A stretch of 64,000 nucleotides of DNA from Pseudodesulfovibrio sp. 5S69 (lineage in GTDB: Bacteria; Desulfobacterota; Desulfovibrionia; Desulfovibrionales; Desulfovibrionaceae), in NCBI RefSeq assembly GCF_037094465.1, contig NZ_CP146609.1, positions 3,467,501 to 3,531,500 on the forward strand. Reading direction: 5' to 3'. Shown here piece by piece: positions 42,491-52,557 of this stretch. The position numbers and the translations under genes are program-made. How positions within the stretch are numbered: the first letter of the stretch is position 1; every line of letters starts with the position of its first letter. The notes under the pieces are model-generated. The model had not been told where the DNA came from, searched no databases, and worked only from the letters and a program-made list of their open reading frames with translations.

Positions 42491-44371
42491 CTACACGGTG
42501 TACCCGTTTGCCTCCAGCCAAAGTTGCAGAACAAGAAAGGTCCACAACTCCTCACGCCTGTCCACCACATTGTTTTCATGCTCAAAGATTAGTGACTTGA
42601 CTGCTTCCGGACGGAACAACCCCTGTCGTTTCAAGAATCCGGCATCGGTGAATCGCTCCAATTGGGGTTTCAGACTACTGCCGAGCCAACCGGCTACGGG
42701 CATGAGAAATCCCCGCTTGTTGCGTTTTTGGATGCTCGACGGCATGAATTCGGAGAGCGCCTGCTTCATGAGGTGCTTTCGCTTTCCTCCTGGGACCTTG
42801 AAGCGGCCTGGCAGACTGAAAACAAACTCCACCAAAGCCGTATCCAAAAACGGCGACCGCACCTCCAGCCCGTGCATCATTGAGCAGCGGTCGACTTTCG
42901 TCAGTATATAATCGAGCAGATAGGTCCGTGCGTAGTAGTTGAACACCGCGTCCAGTGGATCTCTATCCTCAAACCCCTTCCAGCTCTCGGCCGGATGGCC
43001 GAACAGCAGCTCGGGAGACTCACTCGGGGCTGATACCCACAGCGCTTTCTGGGCTTCCGGGGAAAAGGCCATGAGCATACGGGGCACCCTGTGCGGTGCA
43101 GGAGCCTTGACCGCCTCGGCGAACCGGCCCACAGCATGCCCCGGACTGATGTAATGAGGAGAAACAGGCAGCATGCGACGCAGTCCTTCAAAAATCAAAT
43201 GCATAGGCGCGCCGAGAGCGGCACAGCGTTGCGCCCACAAGAAGGCCGGAAAATGCTCGTATCCGCCGAACAATTCATCGGCCCCATCACCGGACAAAGC
43301 CACAGTGACATGTTGTTTGACAAACCGGGATAGGAAATAGGTCGGGATAATCGACGGGTCTGCCAGAGGTTCGTCGAATCTGCCCACAACTTCACTCACC
43401 AGCCCCGCGCACATCTCGCTGGTAAGGTTCGCATTGCGATGGTCCGTTCCTGCGAATCGAGCAGCCTGGGCAGCATACGCGGATTCATCATAGGCCTTCG
43501 CCTCAAAGCCTATGGAAAAGGTTTTGACCTGCGTATTTCCTAACCGCGACATGAGGCTGACAATGACCGTCGAATCAAGGCCACCGCTGAGGAAAGCGCC
43601 CAAGGGGACATCACTTATCAGACGACGCCCGACAGCCTCCTCCAATAACGACCTGATACGTTCAGCCACTTCGCCGGTGGCCACGCCGCTGACCGGAGAC
43701 GGCAGTGACCAATAGCGGGCAACAGTGATCTCTCCATCCCCGAACCGCAGACAATGTCCCGGCTGAAGTTTCCTCGCTTCCGTATAAATGGAACCGGGAG
43801 TCGGGACGTATTTGCAGGTCAGAAACTGGGCCATGGCCTGCATATCCAGATTAAAAGATATGTCAGGCACATGGGCGAGTGAAGACAACTCCGAAGCAAA
43901 GGCGAATATGCCGTTCTGGCAAGTGTAGTAGAATGGTTTTTTCCCCATTCTGTCCCGCGCGGCGAACAGTGATTCTTTTTTGGTATCCCATATGGCAAAG
44001 GCAAACATGCCCTCAAGGAATGACAAGCACGATTCGCCATACTCCATATAGGCCTGCAACAGGACTTCGGTGTCCGAGGTCGTGCGGAATCGACGCCCTT
44101 TGGTCTCCAGAGAGACTCGCACTTCCTGAAAATTGTATATCTCGCCGTTGAAGACAATGACAAACCGGCCGCAATCGCTCATCATGGGCTGCCCCCCCGA
44201 GCTGAGATCGATAACCTCTAGGCGGCGGTGCGATAACGCGGCAGGCCTTTCGACCCACACCCCACTGGAATCCGGTCCGCGATGGCGCACGCCATCTGCC
44301 ATGCTAACGGCGCACTGCCGGAGCGCATCCGACGTCATTCGGGCATGGACAACCCCGGCGATGCCGCACAT
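42491..44371 (-). CDS. Asparagine synthase (glutamine-hydrolysing) family amidotransferase
   Basis: 626 residues. The glutaminase domain starts with the nucleophile Cys2 (MCGIAGVV); the synthetase domain has the ATP PP-loop SGGLDST. In O-antigen loci such proteins often amidate uronic acids (WbpS type) instead of making free asparagine. It ends an eight-gene leftward operon that also encodes WecB and WecC, makers of N-acetylmannosaminuronate, a fitting substrate. The ATG overlaps the stop of the GT4 gene upstream. Confidence 0.9.
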   Translation of the reverse strand: MCGIAGVVHARMTSDALRQCAVSMADGVRHRGPDSSGVWVERPAALSHRRLEVIDLSSGGQPMMSDCGRFVIVFNGEIYNFQEVRVSLETKGRRFRTTSDTEVLLQAYMEYGESCLSFLEGMFAFAIWDTKKESLFAARDRMGKKPFYYTCQNGIFAFASELSSLAHVPDISFNLDMQAMAQFLTCKYVPTPGSIYTEARKLQPGHCLRFGDGEITVARYWSLPSPVSGVATGEVAERIRSLLEEAVGRRLISDVPLGAFLSGGLDSTVIVSLMSRLGNTQVKTFSIGFEAKAYDESAYAAQAARFAGTDHRNANLTSEMCAGLVSEVVGRFDEPLADPSIIPTYFLSRFVKQHVTVALSGDGADELFGGYEHFPAFLWAQRCAALGAPMHLIFEGLRRMLPVSPHYISPGHAVGRFAEAVKAPAPHRVPRMLMAFSPEAQKALWVSAPSESPELLFGHPAESWKGFEDRDPLDAVFNYYARTYLLDYILTKVDRCSMMHGLEVRSPFLDTALVEFVFSLPGRFKVPGGKRKHLMKQALSEFMPSSIQKRNKRGFLMPVAGWLGSSLKPQLERFTDAGFLKRQGLFRPEAVKSLIFEHENNVVDRREELWTFLVLQLWLEANGYTV

Positions 44372-45597
44372 CAGTCAGCACCTCGCGCATGCGCCGAGAA
44401 CAGTTCGATCAAGGTGGAACAGTTTTTTTCCTGATCAAATAAATCCATGACATGGCTCTTCCCCGCATCGGCAAGAGATTGGGCCCCTTCAGGGGCCCGA
44501 GCCAGCCGGATAATGGCATCGGCCAGAATCTCAGGACTCCTCTGCGGGACAAGATACCCCGTCCTATCGTTAATCACGACCTCGCTGATCCCGGCCACGT
44601 CCGTAGCGATTACAGGAAGGCCATGGGCATACGCCTCCATGATGACATTGGGGATGCCGTCCCTGTCTCCATTGGTGTCCACCACACTGGGCATAACCAA
44701 TGCATCGCTGGCCAGCATGAGACGGGACAACGCATCATGACTGAGAAATCCCTTGAAATCGACAAAATCTGTCAGCCCTAGATCGACAGCCTGTCGGGTC
44801 AACTTGCTGCGGAGCATGCCGTCTCCAGCGAATGTCAATAAAAAGTCGACACCCTGCTCTTTAACAATGGAACAGGCGTCAAGCAGATTGTCAAACCCCT
44901 TAGTCCTAACCAGACGCCCCGCAGCCAGCAGCCTGAGTTTTCCGTTGTCCGAGGGAAGCCGTTCACCCTCAGGTGCCAATGAAAGCGCATTATAGACCAG
45001 CGTGATCTTGTCTTCATGGCCCTCGGCAACGGACTGCAGATACGAGACATTGGCTCCGTGATTGACCCGAACAAAGGAGGCATCCTTTATCTTGCCGCAC
45101 AGCGAACCTTCGGGCGGGTAGATGTCGCCGGCCCTTCCGGCAAAGGAGAAAGGGATGCCCGTGAGTCGCGAAGCAACCCAAGCGGCCGTGGCCGGTCCTC
45201 CGGCCCATGGAGCATGGATATGCTGGATGCCCTCTTCCCGAAACCGCCTGACCAGATGCAATCCGCAGCAGAAGGCCCAGAGGTTTTCACCCAATCCTTC
45301 CAGGGAACGCCATTTGTTGAAAGGCCCTGCCTTGAGCATCGAGAACGTCTGTACAGGGGCTGACACAAGATGCTTAATCAAGGTGCCGAACAGCATGGGA
45401 GTCTTGATGGAGCCAAGGGACTCCGAAGGAGGAAACGCCTGCATTTCCGGGGAAAGGTTCTTAGTTAGGCCAGCATATAGGGTGAACACTTGTAGTGGCA
45501 ACCCCATATCCCGCATCTTTTTGACTTCACGGAAAATGAATGTTTCAGACGGCTTGGGAAACCAAAGTGAAATATATGCGGTGCGGGGAGGGTTCAT
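44371..45597 (-). CDS. Glycosyltransferase family 4 (WcaL/AmsK-like)
   Basis: 408 residues. The start SLWFPKPSETFIFREVKKM is characteristic of the colanic-acid WcaL-like group. QHIHAPWAGGPA and the donor site (MPSVVDTNGDRDGIPNVIMEAYAHG) follow. It overlaps both neighbours by a few bases. Confidence 0.9.
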   Translation of the reverse strand: MNPPRTAYISLWFPKPSETFIFREVKKMRDMGLPLQVFTLYAGLTKNLSPEMQAFPPSESLGSIKTPMLFGTLIKHLVSAPVQTFSMLKAGPFNKWRSLEGLGENLWAFCCGLHLVRRFREEGIQHIHAPWAGGPATAAWVASRLTGIPFSFAGRAGDIYPPEGSLCGKIKDASFVRVNHGANVSYLQSVAEGHEDKITLVYNALSLAPEGERLPSDNGKLRLLAAGRLVRTKGFDNLLDACSIVKEQGVDFLLTFAGDGMLRSKLTRQAVDLGLTDFVDFKGFLSHDALSRLMLASDALVMPSVVDTNGDRDGIPNVIMEAYAHGLPVIATDVAGISEVVINDRTGYLVPQRSPEILADAIIRLARAPEGAQSLADAGKSHVMDLFDQEKNCSTLIELFSAHARGAD

Positions 45598-46811
45598 AGA
45601 TCGGAGGTCTCAGTGGGGCGGATAATTTCTATGACATCGCCGCCCAATTTGGTGCGGTATCTGATACTGTGCCAAGAAATGATGTTGGTTGTCCATGTGC
45701 GCATATACCCGACAGCAGCACCAATATGAAGCATTGCATAGGCTGCCAACTGTATTGGCAGCGGGGCGCTGTTCGGTATAATCTTGGTGTAGAGGATGCC
45801 GGTAAAGGCAAGCCCCGCGAGATAGACCACGGACACAAGCCATGAAGGCCCGGTACCGATCCCGAGCATTAGCCCGGCAAGACCGACAACAACATATGCG
45901 AGGATCAAAAAAAAGATTACGGGGACGGCTGTGAAGGCTATCCATGTGAGGGGCATGCAAAACTTGAGGTATTGCAACTGGCGAAAAAACCACTCCTCCC
46001 AACCTTTGATACTCTGCCCCGAAAGATAGGTGACGAGACAGGCCTCGGCCACCGGCAATGACCTGATACCATTGCCTTGAAGATATGGCCCCATGGTGAA
46101 ATCATCGACCACGGTTCGCTCCCACAACTCAAAAATGTTGTAGCCGAAAAAGGTGTTACGGCTAATGGCAGTCGCCCCGCCCCATGGCTGCGTGATGGGA
46201 CGTATGGCCTGAAGCATGTGGATGGATTGCACAGACAGCATCTGGCAGAGGGTTCCAAGATGACTGTCCCCGGGCTGGACGAAACGATAGCCGGACGTCA
46301 TCAGAGCCTCCCCCCGCGCTATCGGCGCTGTCAGGCGGGCCAGGAAATCCGGTTTCGCCACGTGGGTGCTGTCGCAAAACACGAGTATCGATTCATCAAC
46401 GGTGACTGAAGCCACCCCAGCCAGCAGGTTGTAATTCTTCTGACAACAGCGCGTCGCGGGCCCTGCCACGATATGCTGCGCATGGCTGTATTCCCGGCAC
46501 AGAGCTTGGACCAATGGAACGGCCGACTCGTCCTTTGTGGCTGTCACCAGCATGACGCGGTAGTGGCCGTACTCCTGCTCGAGCAGCGACCGAAGGCTCG
46601 GTTCGACTCCAGGGGCGGCATTGCCCACCGGCACCATCATGGCGATATGGGGCGTATCCGCAGGACGCTCAAATGGTGTGTCACGCCGAACAGCCTTACG
46701 CATGAAAGAAGCGGTAACGAACATGAACAGCAACGCCCCAAGCACATGCAACGCCATGGCGGTTTCAATAAAAACACTCCATAAAGCAACGCCCTGTATC
46801 AGTTCAACCAT
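45594..46811 (-). CDS. Glycosyltransferase family 2, ceramide-glucosyltransferase-like (GT21)
   Basis: 405 residues from ATG 46811 (MVELIQGVALW); a GTG at 46838 is the alternative. One N-terminal membrane segment precedes a GT-A domain; acidic pairs are in ILVFCDSTHV and TVVDDFTMG, and the acceptor-side motif near GWEEWFFRQLQYLKF is in the place of the GT21 (Q/R)xxRW box. Three further membrane segments follow. GT21 enzymes glycosylate lipids such as ceramide or hopanoid precursors. A lipid acceptor is attractive next to an acyl synthase. Confidence 0.75.
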   Translation of the reverse strand: MVELIQGVALWSVFIETAMALHVLGALLFMFVTASFMRKAVRRDTPFERPADTPHIAMMVPVGNAAPGVEPSLRSLLEQEYGHYRVMLVTATKDESAVPLVQALCREYSHAQHIVAGPATRCCQKNYNLLAGVASVTVDESILVFCDSTHVAKPDFLARLTAPIARGEALMTSGYRFVQPGDSHLGTLCQMLSVQSIHMLQAIRPITQPWGGATAISRNTFFGYNIFELWERTVVDDFTMGPYLQGNGIRSLPVAEACLVTYLSGQSIKGWEEWFFRQLQYLKFCMPLTWIAFTAVPVIFFLILAYVVVGLAGLMLGIGTGPSWLVSVVYLAGLAFTGILYTKIIPNSAPLPIQLAAYAMLHIGAAVGYMRTWTTNIISWHSIRYRTKLGGDVIEIIRPTETSDL

Positions 46812-46881
46812 TGGATCCCATTGATGTGGAGAGTGCACTCTCCCGTGTTTATATCAACAGCCGGACATCTTGAACTATCCA

Positions 46882-48300
46882 TCAGAGCAACGCTCCCGGC
46901 AACGTTTTCTGCTGACGAAGATATAGCCTGTATGCGTGGTAAAGCAATGGGCAAAGAGTCAATATTTCTACGACTGTCCTGGGAAAATACTGTACCGTGA
47001 CAAGATGGACCACCACGGCTGCCGCAACTATCACCAGAAGCCTGAGAACATCTTTAGCCACAAACAACCCGATGGCGAATTGGCAAAAAGAGACCGTCAT
47101 GAATGCCATGCCCCCCTTTGTCAACAAGATGGCATAGGCGGTTCCCGACATGGGGTTCTGGGGAATAAGCACCATACACAGAATGAAATTAGCCGCCAGC
47201 CCGACGGTGTACATGACAAGCAGGATGCGTTGGCACTTCATGCTCACCATGAGATAACTCGCCAGATTGTGGATAAAGGCGAAAAGGATGCAGCCGACGA
47301 GTTCCTTCTGCATCTGGATGGCTGGGCCGTAGTTCTGCCCGTACACCAGCGTGATTATGCGGTCGCTTTCCACAAAGAGCACGTAGGAAATGGGAAGGGC
47401 CGCCGCCACAAGCCAGGCCGACGACTTTTGTGCCAGTCTTTTGAACTGCGTCCGGTCATTGACCCAGAGCTTGGTGAACAGCGGAAACATGACCTTTCCG
47501 AGCAAGAGGCTTGAGACAAGGACCGACACGAAATCGACGATCTGCCAAGTGGCGCTGTACTGTGCAACGCCTTCCGACCCCGCATATTTTTGCAGAAAGA
47601 ACATGTTGATCTTGTTATAAAATATGGCGCAAACAGCCATTGCAGTATAGACCAACCCTTCTTTCCAGACACCCCAGACATCGGTAAAGCTTTCCAGCCG
47701 AAACGACCTCCAAAATCGCCTAAAAAACAGACGGGCGACCACGCCAAGATTGGTAAATGTTTCCAAAATCTTAAACAGGGCGACCATGGTTGCCGGGAAA
47801 CCGGAAAACAGGGCTATCAAACCATAGCCATATCCAAACAAAGAGGCGATGCCACGACTTTTGCCTTCCACGTCCTGCCGCTCAAGAACCTGACAGGCCA
47901 CAAAGAATGAGTTGCCTATGCCCTCAAGCCCGATGGCAGTGGCAACAACAATGATAATGGCCCGTAGCTGCGGCGAATAATCCTGCCAGAAGGTGAAGCC
48001 GATCATGGCCAGCCAGCCAAAAAATAAAAAGGCGACCTTGATGAACGTCACCTGCCGAAGTATGCGAGAGGGATAATTCTCCTTCCGTGCCAGCATGGTC
48101 GAAAGATGCTGGTTAAGCCCGAATTCCGAGGCAAACAGCAGGAGCTGACCGATGCTGATGGCAAGCATGAACTGGCCATACATCTCGGTGCCCTGCCTGG
48201 CCAGGGCAATGATGAAAATCGTCTGCAAAACCTCTCGCACCCAATGGGCGGACAAAAGATAGCCGAAGTTTTTAAGGACGGATTTACTTGATTTCGTCAT
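46882..48300 (-). CDS. Wzx-type polysaccharide flippase
   Basis: 472 residues with about twelve hydrophobic segments, MATE/MOP superfamily. N-terminal FGYLLSAHWVREVLQTIFIIALARQGTEMYG is the usual Wzx/RfbX opening. It moves undecaprenyl-linked repeat units across the inner membrane. It sits within the leftward WecB/WecC operon; a second flippase is at 55109. Confidence 0.88.
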   Translation of the reverse strand: MTKSSKSVLKNFGYLLSAHWVREVLQTIFIIALARQGTEMYGQFMLAISIGQLLLFASEFGLNQHLSTMLARKENYPSRILRQVTFIKVAFLFFGWLAMIGFTFWQDYSPQLRAIIIVVATAIGLEGIGNSFFVACQVLERQDVEGKSRGIASLFGYGYGLIALFSGFPATMVALFKILETFTNLGVVARLFFRRFWRSFRLESFTDVWGVWKEGLVYTAMAVCAIFYNKINMFFLQKYAGSEGVAQYSATWQIVDFVSVLVSSLLLGKVMFPLFTKLWVNDRTQFKRLAQKSSAWLVAAALPISYVLFVESDRIITLVYGQNYGPAIQMQKELVGCILFAFIHNLASYLMVSMKCQRILLVMYTVGLAANFILCMVLIPQNPMSGTAYAILLTKGGMAFMTVSFCQFAIGLFVAKDVLRLLVIVAAAVVVHLVTVQYFPRTVVEILTLCPLLYHAYRLYLRQQKTLPGALL

Positions 48301-48411
48301 GAGTTAAGACATGTCTCTCGAATGCAGGATCATAGCTACTTTTTTGTGAAGCAGGCTCACCGCGAGAGACAGGTCCTGAAGCCATACACTCGGTATGGGC
48401 TGATGAGCGAG

Positions 48412-48939
48412 TTATGCGCCCGTCCCCCGCATACGCAGCTTTTTTGCTGGCGTACCTACATTGACACTGAGCGGAGCCAAGTCTTTGGTCACCACGGCCC
48501 TGGCCCCGACAACGGCACCGTCGCCGATAGTCGCCCCCGGCAAAACAACTACACCATAGGCGAGCCAGCACTCTTTGCCTATTGTAATATCGGCTGATTC
48601 GCTGCCCTGCATACGGATGGGCATGTCTGGGTTGTCAAAGACGTGATTCATGGTTTCCAAGAAACACCGTGGAGCGATATGCGTTCCGTCCCCAATGAAG
48701 ATGGTGGCGGTACTGCCAATCAGATATGTCCCGGAATTGATCGTGACGTCGTCGCCAATCACAATACGTTGGGGTTTGTAAATCCTGACTGACTGTCCCA
48801 GAACGAACCGCTTGCCGCACGCTCCGAGAAAGGGAGCGACCAACTTACCGCGCACCCTGTTTATAGGTCCATGCGCAGGCAACCAACTGATGAGTGGATA
48901 CAGCAGGTAAAAAAGGAGTGTCCGTAATTGATTCGGCAT
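48412..48939 (-). CDS. Left-handed beta-helix O-acetyltransferase
   Basis: 175 residues from ATG 48939 (MPNQLR, AGG seven bases upstream); a GTG at 48960 and ATG at 48954 are alternatives. Hexapeptide repeats run through IVIGDDVTINSGTYLIG, IFIGDGTHIAPRC and ITIGKECWLAYGVVVLPGATIGDGAVVGA, ending VNVGTPAKKLR, typical of NodL/WcaF/VioB-like transferases. Probably acetylates a sugar of the polysaccharide. Confidence 0.88.
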   Translation of the reverse strand: MPNQLRTLLFYLLYPLISWLPAHGPINRVRGKLVAPFLGACGKRFVLGQSVRIYKPQRIVIGDDVTINSGTYLIGSTATIFIGDGTHIAPRCFLETMNHVFDNPDMPIRMQGSESADITIGKECWLAYGVVVLPGATIGDGAVVGARAVVTKDLAPLSVNVGTPAKKLRMRGTGA

Positions 48940-48969
48940 ATCTAGACCTGCCATCTCCACTCTGTCGCG

Positions 48970-50211
48970 CTATTGAAGCGCGTTCACGAAATCCATCACC
49001 GTGACCGCTTCAAGGCGATCCGAAGACACCTGTTTGAACTGGTCATGACCGACGAGAATGGCAATGACATCGGCCTGTTCAAGAGACAGCTCAAGAGACA
49101 CCATCTCCCCTCCTTCCATCACGAAATCGGATTCGGCATTGGGTTCAACGACCAACACCCGAAGGCCTTTTTGCGCCACCAGACGACGGGCAATGGACAA
49201 GGCAGGACTCTCTCGCAGATCATCAATATTCGGTTTGTAAGCCAACCCCCACACGGCGATCGTGCAGTTTATCCGACCGGCCAGCACTCCCAGGATTTCC
49301 TCAAAAACAAAGTTTTCCTTTTCAATGTTCACTTGCCTGGCCGTCCTGATCAAGAGCGCCCTGGCGGGAGCCTGGTCAACGATAAACCAGGGATCGAGAG
49401 CGATGCAATGTCCCCCTACACCGGGACTGGGCTGCAGGATGTTGACTCTGGGGTGACGGTTTGCCAGCGAAATAAGCTCCCAGGGATCAATGCCGGAATC
49501 TTTGCAGATCATTGAGAGTTCATTGGCAAATGCAATATTGACATCCCTGTATGCGTTTTCGGTCAACTTGGCCATCTCGGCGGTCTTGGCATTGGTGACA
49601 ATGCACTCGCCTTCAACAAAGATCCCATAGAGCGACTTTGCCCGTGCTGCGCATGCCTGACTGGCCCCGCCGACAACCCGGTCATTATTCACCAGTTCGT
49701 ACATGGTTCTACCGGGGATAACCCGCTCAGGACAATACGCAACATACACATCCTGAGTCGAGTCCTCCCAATCCTTGGCAAAGGTCAGCTCAGGGCACAA
49801 TTCCTGCAGCAATGAGAGCATTCTGGTTGTCGTGTGAACAGGTGAAGTGGACTCCAGTATGACCAGATCACCCTTTTTCAGGACGGAGGCGATGGACCGC
49901 ACAGCGGCCCAGACGTAATCCATACATGGAGTCTTGTCTTCGTTGATCGGCGTGGGAACGGTTATGATAAAGGCGTCGGCCTCCACCGGACTCGTGCCCG
50001 CTTCCAACTTGCCCTGCTTTACGACGGTCTTGACGAGCTCGTCGAGCCCTTCTTCGACAATATGAACATCACCGGCATTGATCCGGTTGACGATATTCTT
50101 GTTGACATCCACACCATGTACATTCACGCCCCGACTGGCCAGACAGGCACTAGTTGGCAGACCGATATATCCAAGACCAATGACACAAATATTTTTATAA
50201 GGACTCTTCAT
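48970..50211 (-). CDS. wecC: UDP-N-acetyl-D-mannosamine dehydrogenase
   Basis: 413 residues. The N-terminal NAD fold starts ICVIGLGYIGLPTSACLAS; the catalytic cysteine is in PSPGVGGHCIALDPWF. It oxidises UDP-ManNAc to UDP-ManNAcA with two NAD. The gene follows and overlaps wecB by 17 bases, the usual WecB-WecC pairing. Confidence 0.92.
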   Translation of the reverse strand: MKSPYKNICVIGLGYIGLPTSACLASRGVNVHGVDVNKNIVNRINAGDVHIVEEGLDELVKTVVKQGKLEAGTSPVEADAFIITVPTPINEDKTPCMDYVWAAVRSIASVLKKGDLVILESTSPVHTTTRMLSLLQELCPELTFAKDWEDSTQDVYVAYCPERVIPGRTMYELVNNDRVVGGASQACAARAKSLYGIFVEGECIVTNAKTAEMAKLTENAYRDVNIAFANELSMICKDSGIDPWELISLANRHPRVNILQPSPGVGGHCIALDPWFIVDQAPARALLIRTARQVNIEKENFVFEEILGVLAGRINCTIAVWGLAYKPNIDDLRESPALSIARRLVAQKGLRVLVVEPNAESDFVMEGGEMVSLELSLEQADVIAILVGHDQFKQVSSDRLEAVTVMDFVNALQ

Positions 50212-51325
50212 TTCGCAACCTAGTTATTATTCTGTGGGCAGCCCGCCCGTCACCAAAGGGGTTGTGCGCCTTGGCCATTGCGGCATAGGCGTCTGGGTCG
50301 TCAAGCAACCTATTGGCCGCTTGCAGGATGGAATCTGGCTCGACACCGACCAGCAAGGCGGTGCCCTTTTCTATAGCCTCCGGCCGTTCAGTCTTGTCCC
50401 GCATGACCAGGACGGGTTTTCCAAGGCTTGGGGCTTCTTCCTGGACACCGCCGGAATCAGTCAGGATAAGCGTGGCCTTCATCATAAAAAACGTGAACGT
50501 CAGATATTCGACCGGATCGCAGAGATGGACTCCAGGGACATTTTCCAGACACTTGAAAACCGGAATCCTGACGTTGGGATTGAGATGCACGGGATAGAGG
50601 ATTTCTACATCGGGCCGCCCCGCGAGCTCCTCCAGAGCCTTGCAGATGCCCTCGAATTTGCCAAAATTTTCTCGCCGGTGTCCGGTGACGAGCACAATCC
50701 GTTTACTCCAGTCAACGGAAGGGAATTCCGATTCCAGCTTTTGCGTCAATCTGGCATCGCCGTCTATCCTCTGCGCAATGTGGAGCAGGGCGTCGATGAC
50801 CGTGTTTCCCGTCACGTCAATGCGATCTTCCGAAACATTTTCCTTGATGAGATTTTGCCGAGCCTGCTCGGTCGGAGCAAAGTGCAGTGAAGAGAGAGCG
50901 CCGGTCAGACACCTGTTCATTTCCTCGGGCCACGGAGATGACTTGTTCCATGTCCTGAGTCCGGCTTCGACGTGCCCGACGGGAACCCGATTATAAAACG
51001 CGGCCAGTGATGCCGCAAAAGTCGTCGTGGTATCACCGTGCACCAGAAGCACATCGGGTTTGTATTCCGCACACACCTGCCCGACGCCGTGGATCACCAA
51101 ACTGGTGATCTGTTCCAGAGACTGATTGGCCCGCATGAGATTCAAGTCGAAATCCGGCGTCACGCCGAACAACTCAAGAACCTGGTCAAGCATCTCCCTG
51201 TGTTGCGCTGTGACGCACGTGGCAAATTCGAATGCATCGGAAGCCTCTTTCAACGCATAAATAACCGGCACCATCTTGATGGCTTCCGGCCTTGTCCCAA
51301 AAACGACAAGAACCTTTCGTTTCAT
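50195..51325 (-). CDS. wecB: UDP-N-acetylglucosamine 2-epimerase (non-hydrolysing)
   Basis: 376 residues. The family opening VLVVFGTRPEAIKMVPVIYAL is clear, with VHGDTTT, HVEAGLRT, VTGHRRENFG and TDSGGVQEEAP further on. It converts UDP-GlcNAc to UDP-ManNAc, the WecC substrate. It overlaps the GT4 gene upstream by four bases. Confidence 0.94.
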   Translation of the reverse strand: MKRKVLVVFGTRPEAIKMVPVIYALKEASDAFEFATCVTAQHREMLDQVLELFGVTPDFDLNLMRANQSLEQITSLVIHGVGQVCAEYKPDVLLVHGDTTTTFAASLAAFYNRVPVGHVEAGLRTWNKSSPWPEEMNRCLTGALSSLHFAPTEQARQNLIKENVSEDRIDVTGNTVIDALLHIAQRIDGDARLTQKLESEFPSVDWSKRIVLVTGHRRENFGKFEGICKALEELAGRPDVEILYPVHLNPNVRIPVFKCLENVPGVHLCDPVEYLTFTFFMMKATLILTDSGGVQEEAPSLGKPVLVMRDKTERPEAIEKGTALLVGVEPDSILQAANRLLDDPDAYAAMAKAHNPFGDGRAAHRIITRLRNEESL

Positions 51326-52557
51326 CGCCGCCAGCCCCAGTCATATTGGGAAACGGCATCAGCAAGACACCGCTCGAAATCGACAATGAGTTTCTCACGA
51401 GAATACTCTTTGCTCAACTCCCGTCCGTTGGAGCCGCACCGTTGGCAAAATTCCCTATCTTCCGCGAAACGGGTTATAGCCTCGGCCAACGATTGAGGAG
51501 TACTGTTCCGGGTGAATATGCCAACCTGCTTCCCTTCAACAATATCAGCCACTCCTCCGGGAAAGTTGACGACAATGGGAAGCCCGGAGGCAAGATAATC
51601 GAAAAACTTGTTCGGCAAGACAGTCGAAAAAATGTCCAGCGGCTGCAGGATCATGAGTCCGCAATCGACTTCTGCCAACACCTCGGCTAGCTCATCCTTG
51701 GGGAGGGGGTCCAAAAACAGTATGTTGTCAAGCCCCATACTGTGCGCCTTCTCCTTGAGTTCTGCCTTCTTGCCACCGTCTCCAATCAGGACGATTTTCA
51801 CTCCTGGAGGAAGGTATGCCGCAGCGTCGACAACCAGGTCGAGGCCGTTGGCCAGACCATGAGCTCCCGTAAAAATCGCGACAAAATCCTTTTCCAACTT
51901 GTACCGTTTCCTGAAATTCACACGGCTTCCCTGACCGAACAAATCAGGATCGGCGCCTAGCGGAACCACCGTGATTTTGTTGGGAGGAATATTGGCGCAC
52001 TCAACCATCCGGGCCTTCATTCTTTCACTGACCGTGACTATTCGGGTCGCTTTGCGGTACACGAATCGTTCAAACCATGTCAAAAACCTGATCAGCAGGG
52101 GATTCTTCAACACACCAGTCGCTACAGCCGACTCCGGCCAGATATCCCTGACCTCGAAGACCAGCGGGATGCGCTTCAGCCAAGAAATCAGCAGTCCCGG
52201 CACCGCTACGGTGATCGGTGTGGACGTGGCAAAGACAAGGTCGGCGCCCTTGAGTTTGACTCCTTCACGGGCCGCCTGCAGGGCGAATGCGAGAAAAGCC
52301 TTAACGCGTCCGCAAAACCCTGCCTGCTGGGCATACGACACGTTGCATACGTGCACATCTATGCCGTCGACATCAATTCTATCCACAGCCCTTTCGGAGG
52401 GTTGTGCAAAGTTGGACTTTCTGTTTCGCCCGCACAGCATGTTCACCCGATGGTGAAACTTGCCGACAAGGAGCCGCCCGAACTCGTAAGATCGAGTTCC
52501 GGCACAACCACCACGAGTGCTGAAGTGCTGGTGTATATAGATAATATTTAACGGCAT
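51322..52557 (-). CDS. Glycosyltransferase family 4 (WbuB/WcaI-like)
   Basis: 411 residues. IYIHQHFSTRGGCAGTRSYEFGRLL is the standard opening of WbuB/WcaI-type enzymes, then FEVRDIWPES. The donor lobe has AIFTGAHGLANGLDLVVDAA and a weaker E-x7-E region. First gene of the leftward operon ending with the asparagine-synthase-like gene. Confidence 0.9.
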   Translation of the reverse strand: MPLNIIYIHQHFSTRGGCAGTRSYEFGRLLVGKFHHRVNMLCGRNRKSNFAQPSERAVDRIDVDGIDVHVCNVSYAQQAGFCGRVKAFLAFALQAAREGVKLKGADLVFATSTPITVAVPGLLISWLKRIPLVFEVRDIWPESAVATGVLKNPLLIRFLTWFERFVYRKATRIVTVSERMKARMVECANIPPNKITVVPLGADPDLFGQGSRVNFRKRYKLEKDFVAIFTGAHGLANGLDLVVDAAAYLPPGVKIVLIGDGGKKAELKEKAHSMGLDNILFLDPLPKDELAEVLAEVDCGLMILQPLDIFSTVLPNKFFDYLASGLPIVVNFPGGVADIVEGKQVGIFTRNSTPQSLAEAITRFAEDREFCQRCGSNGRELSKEYSREKLIVDFERCLADAVSQYDWGWRR

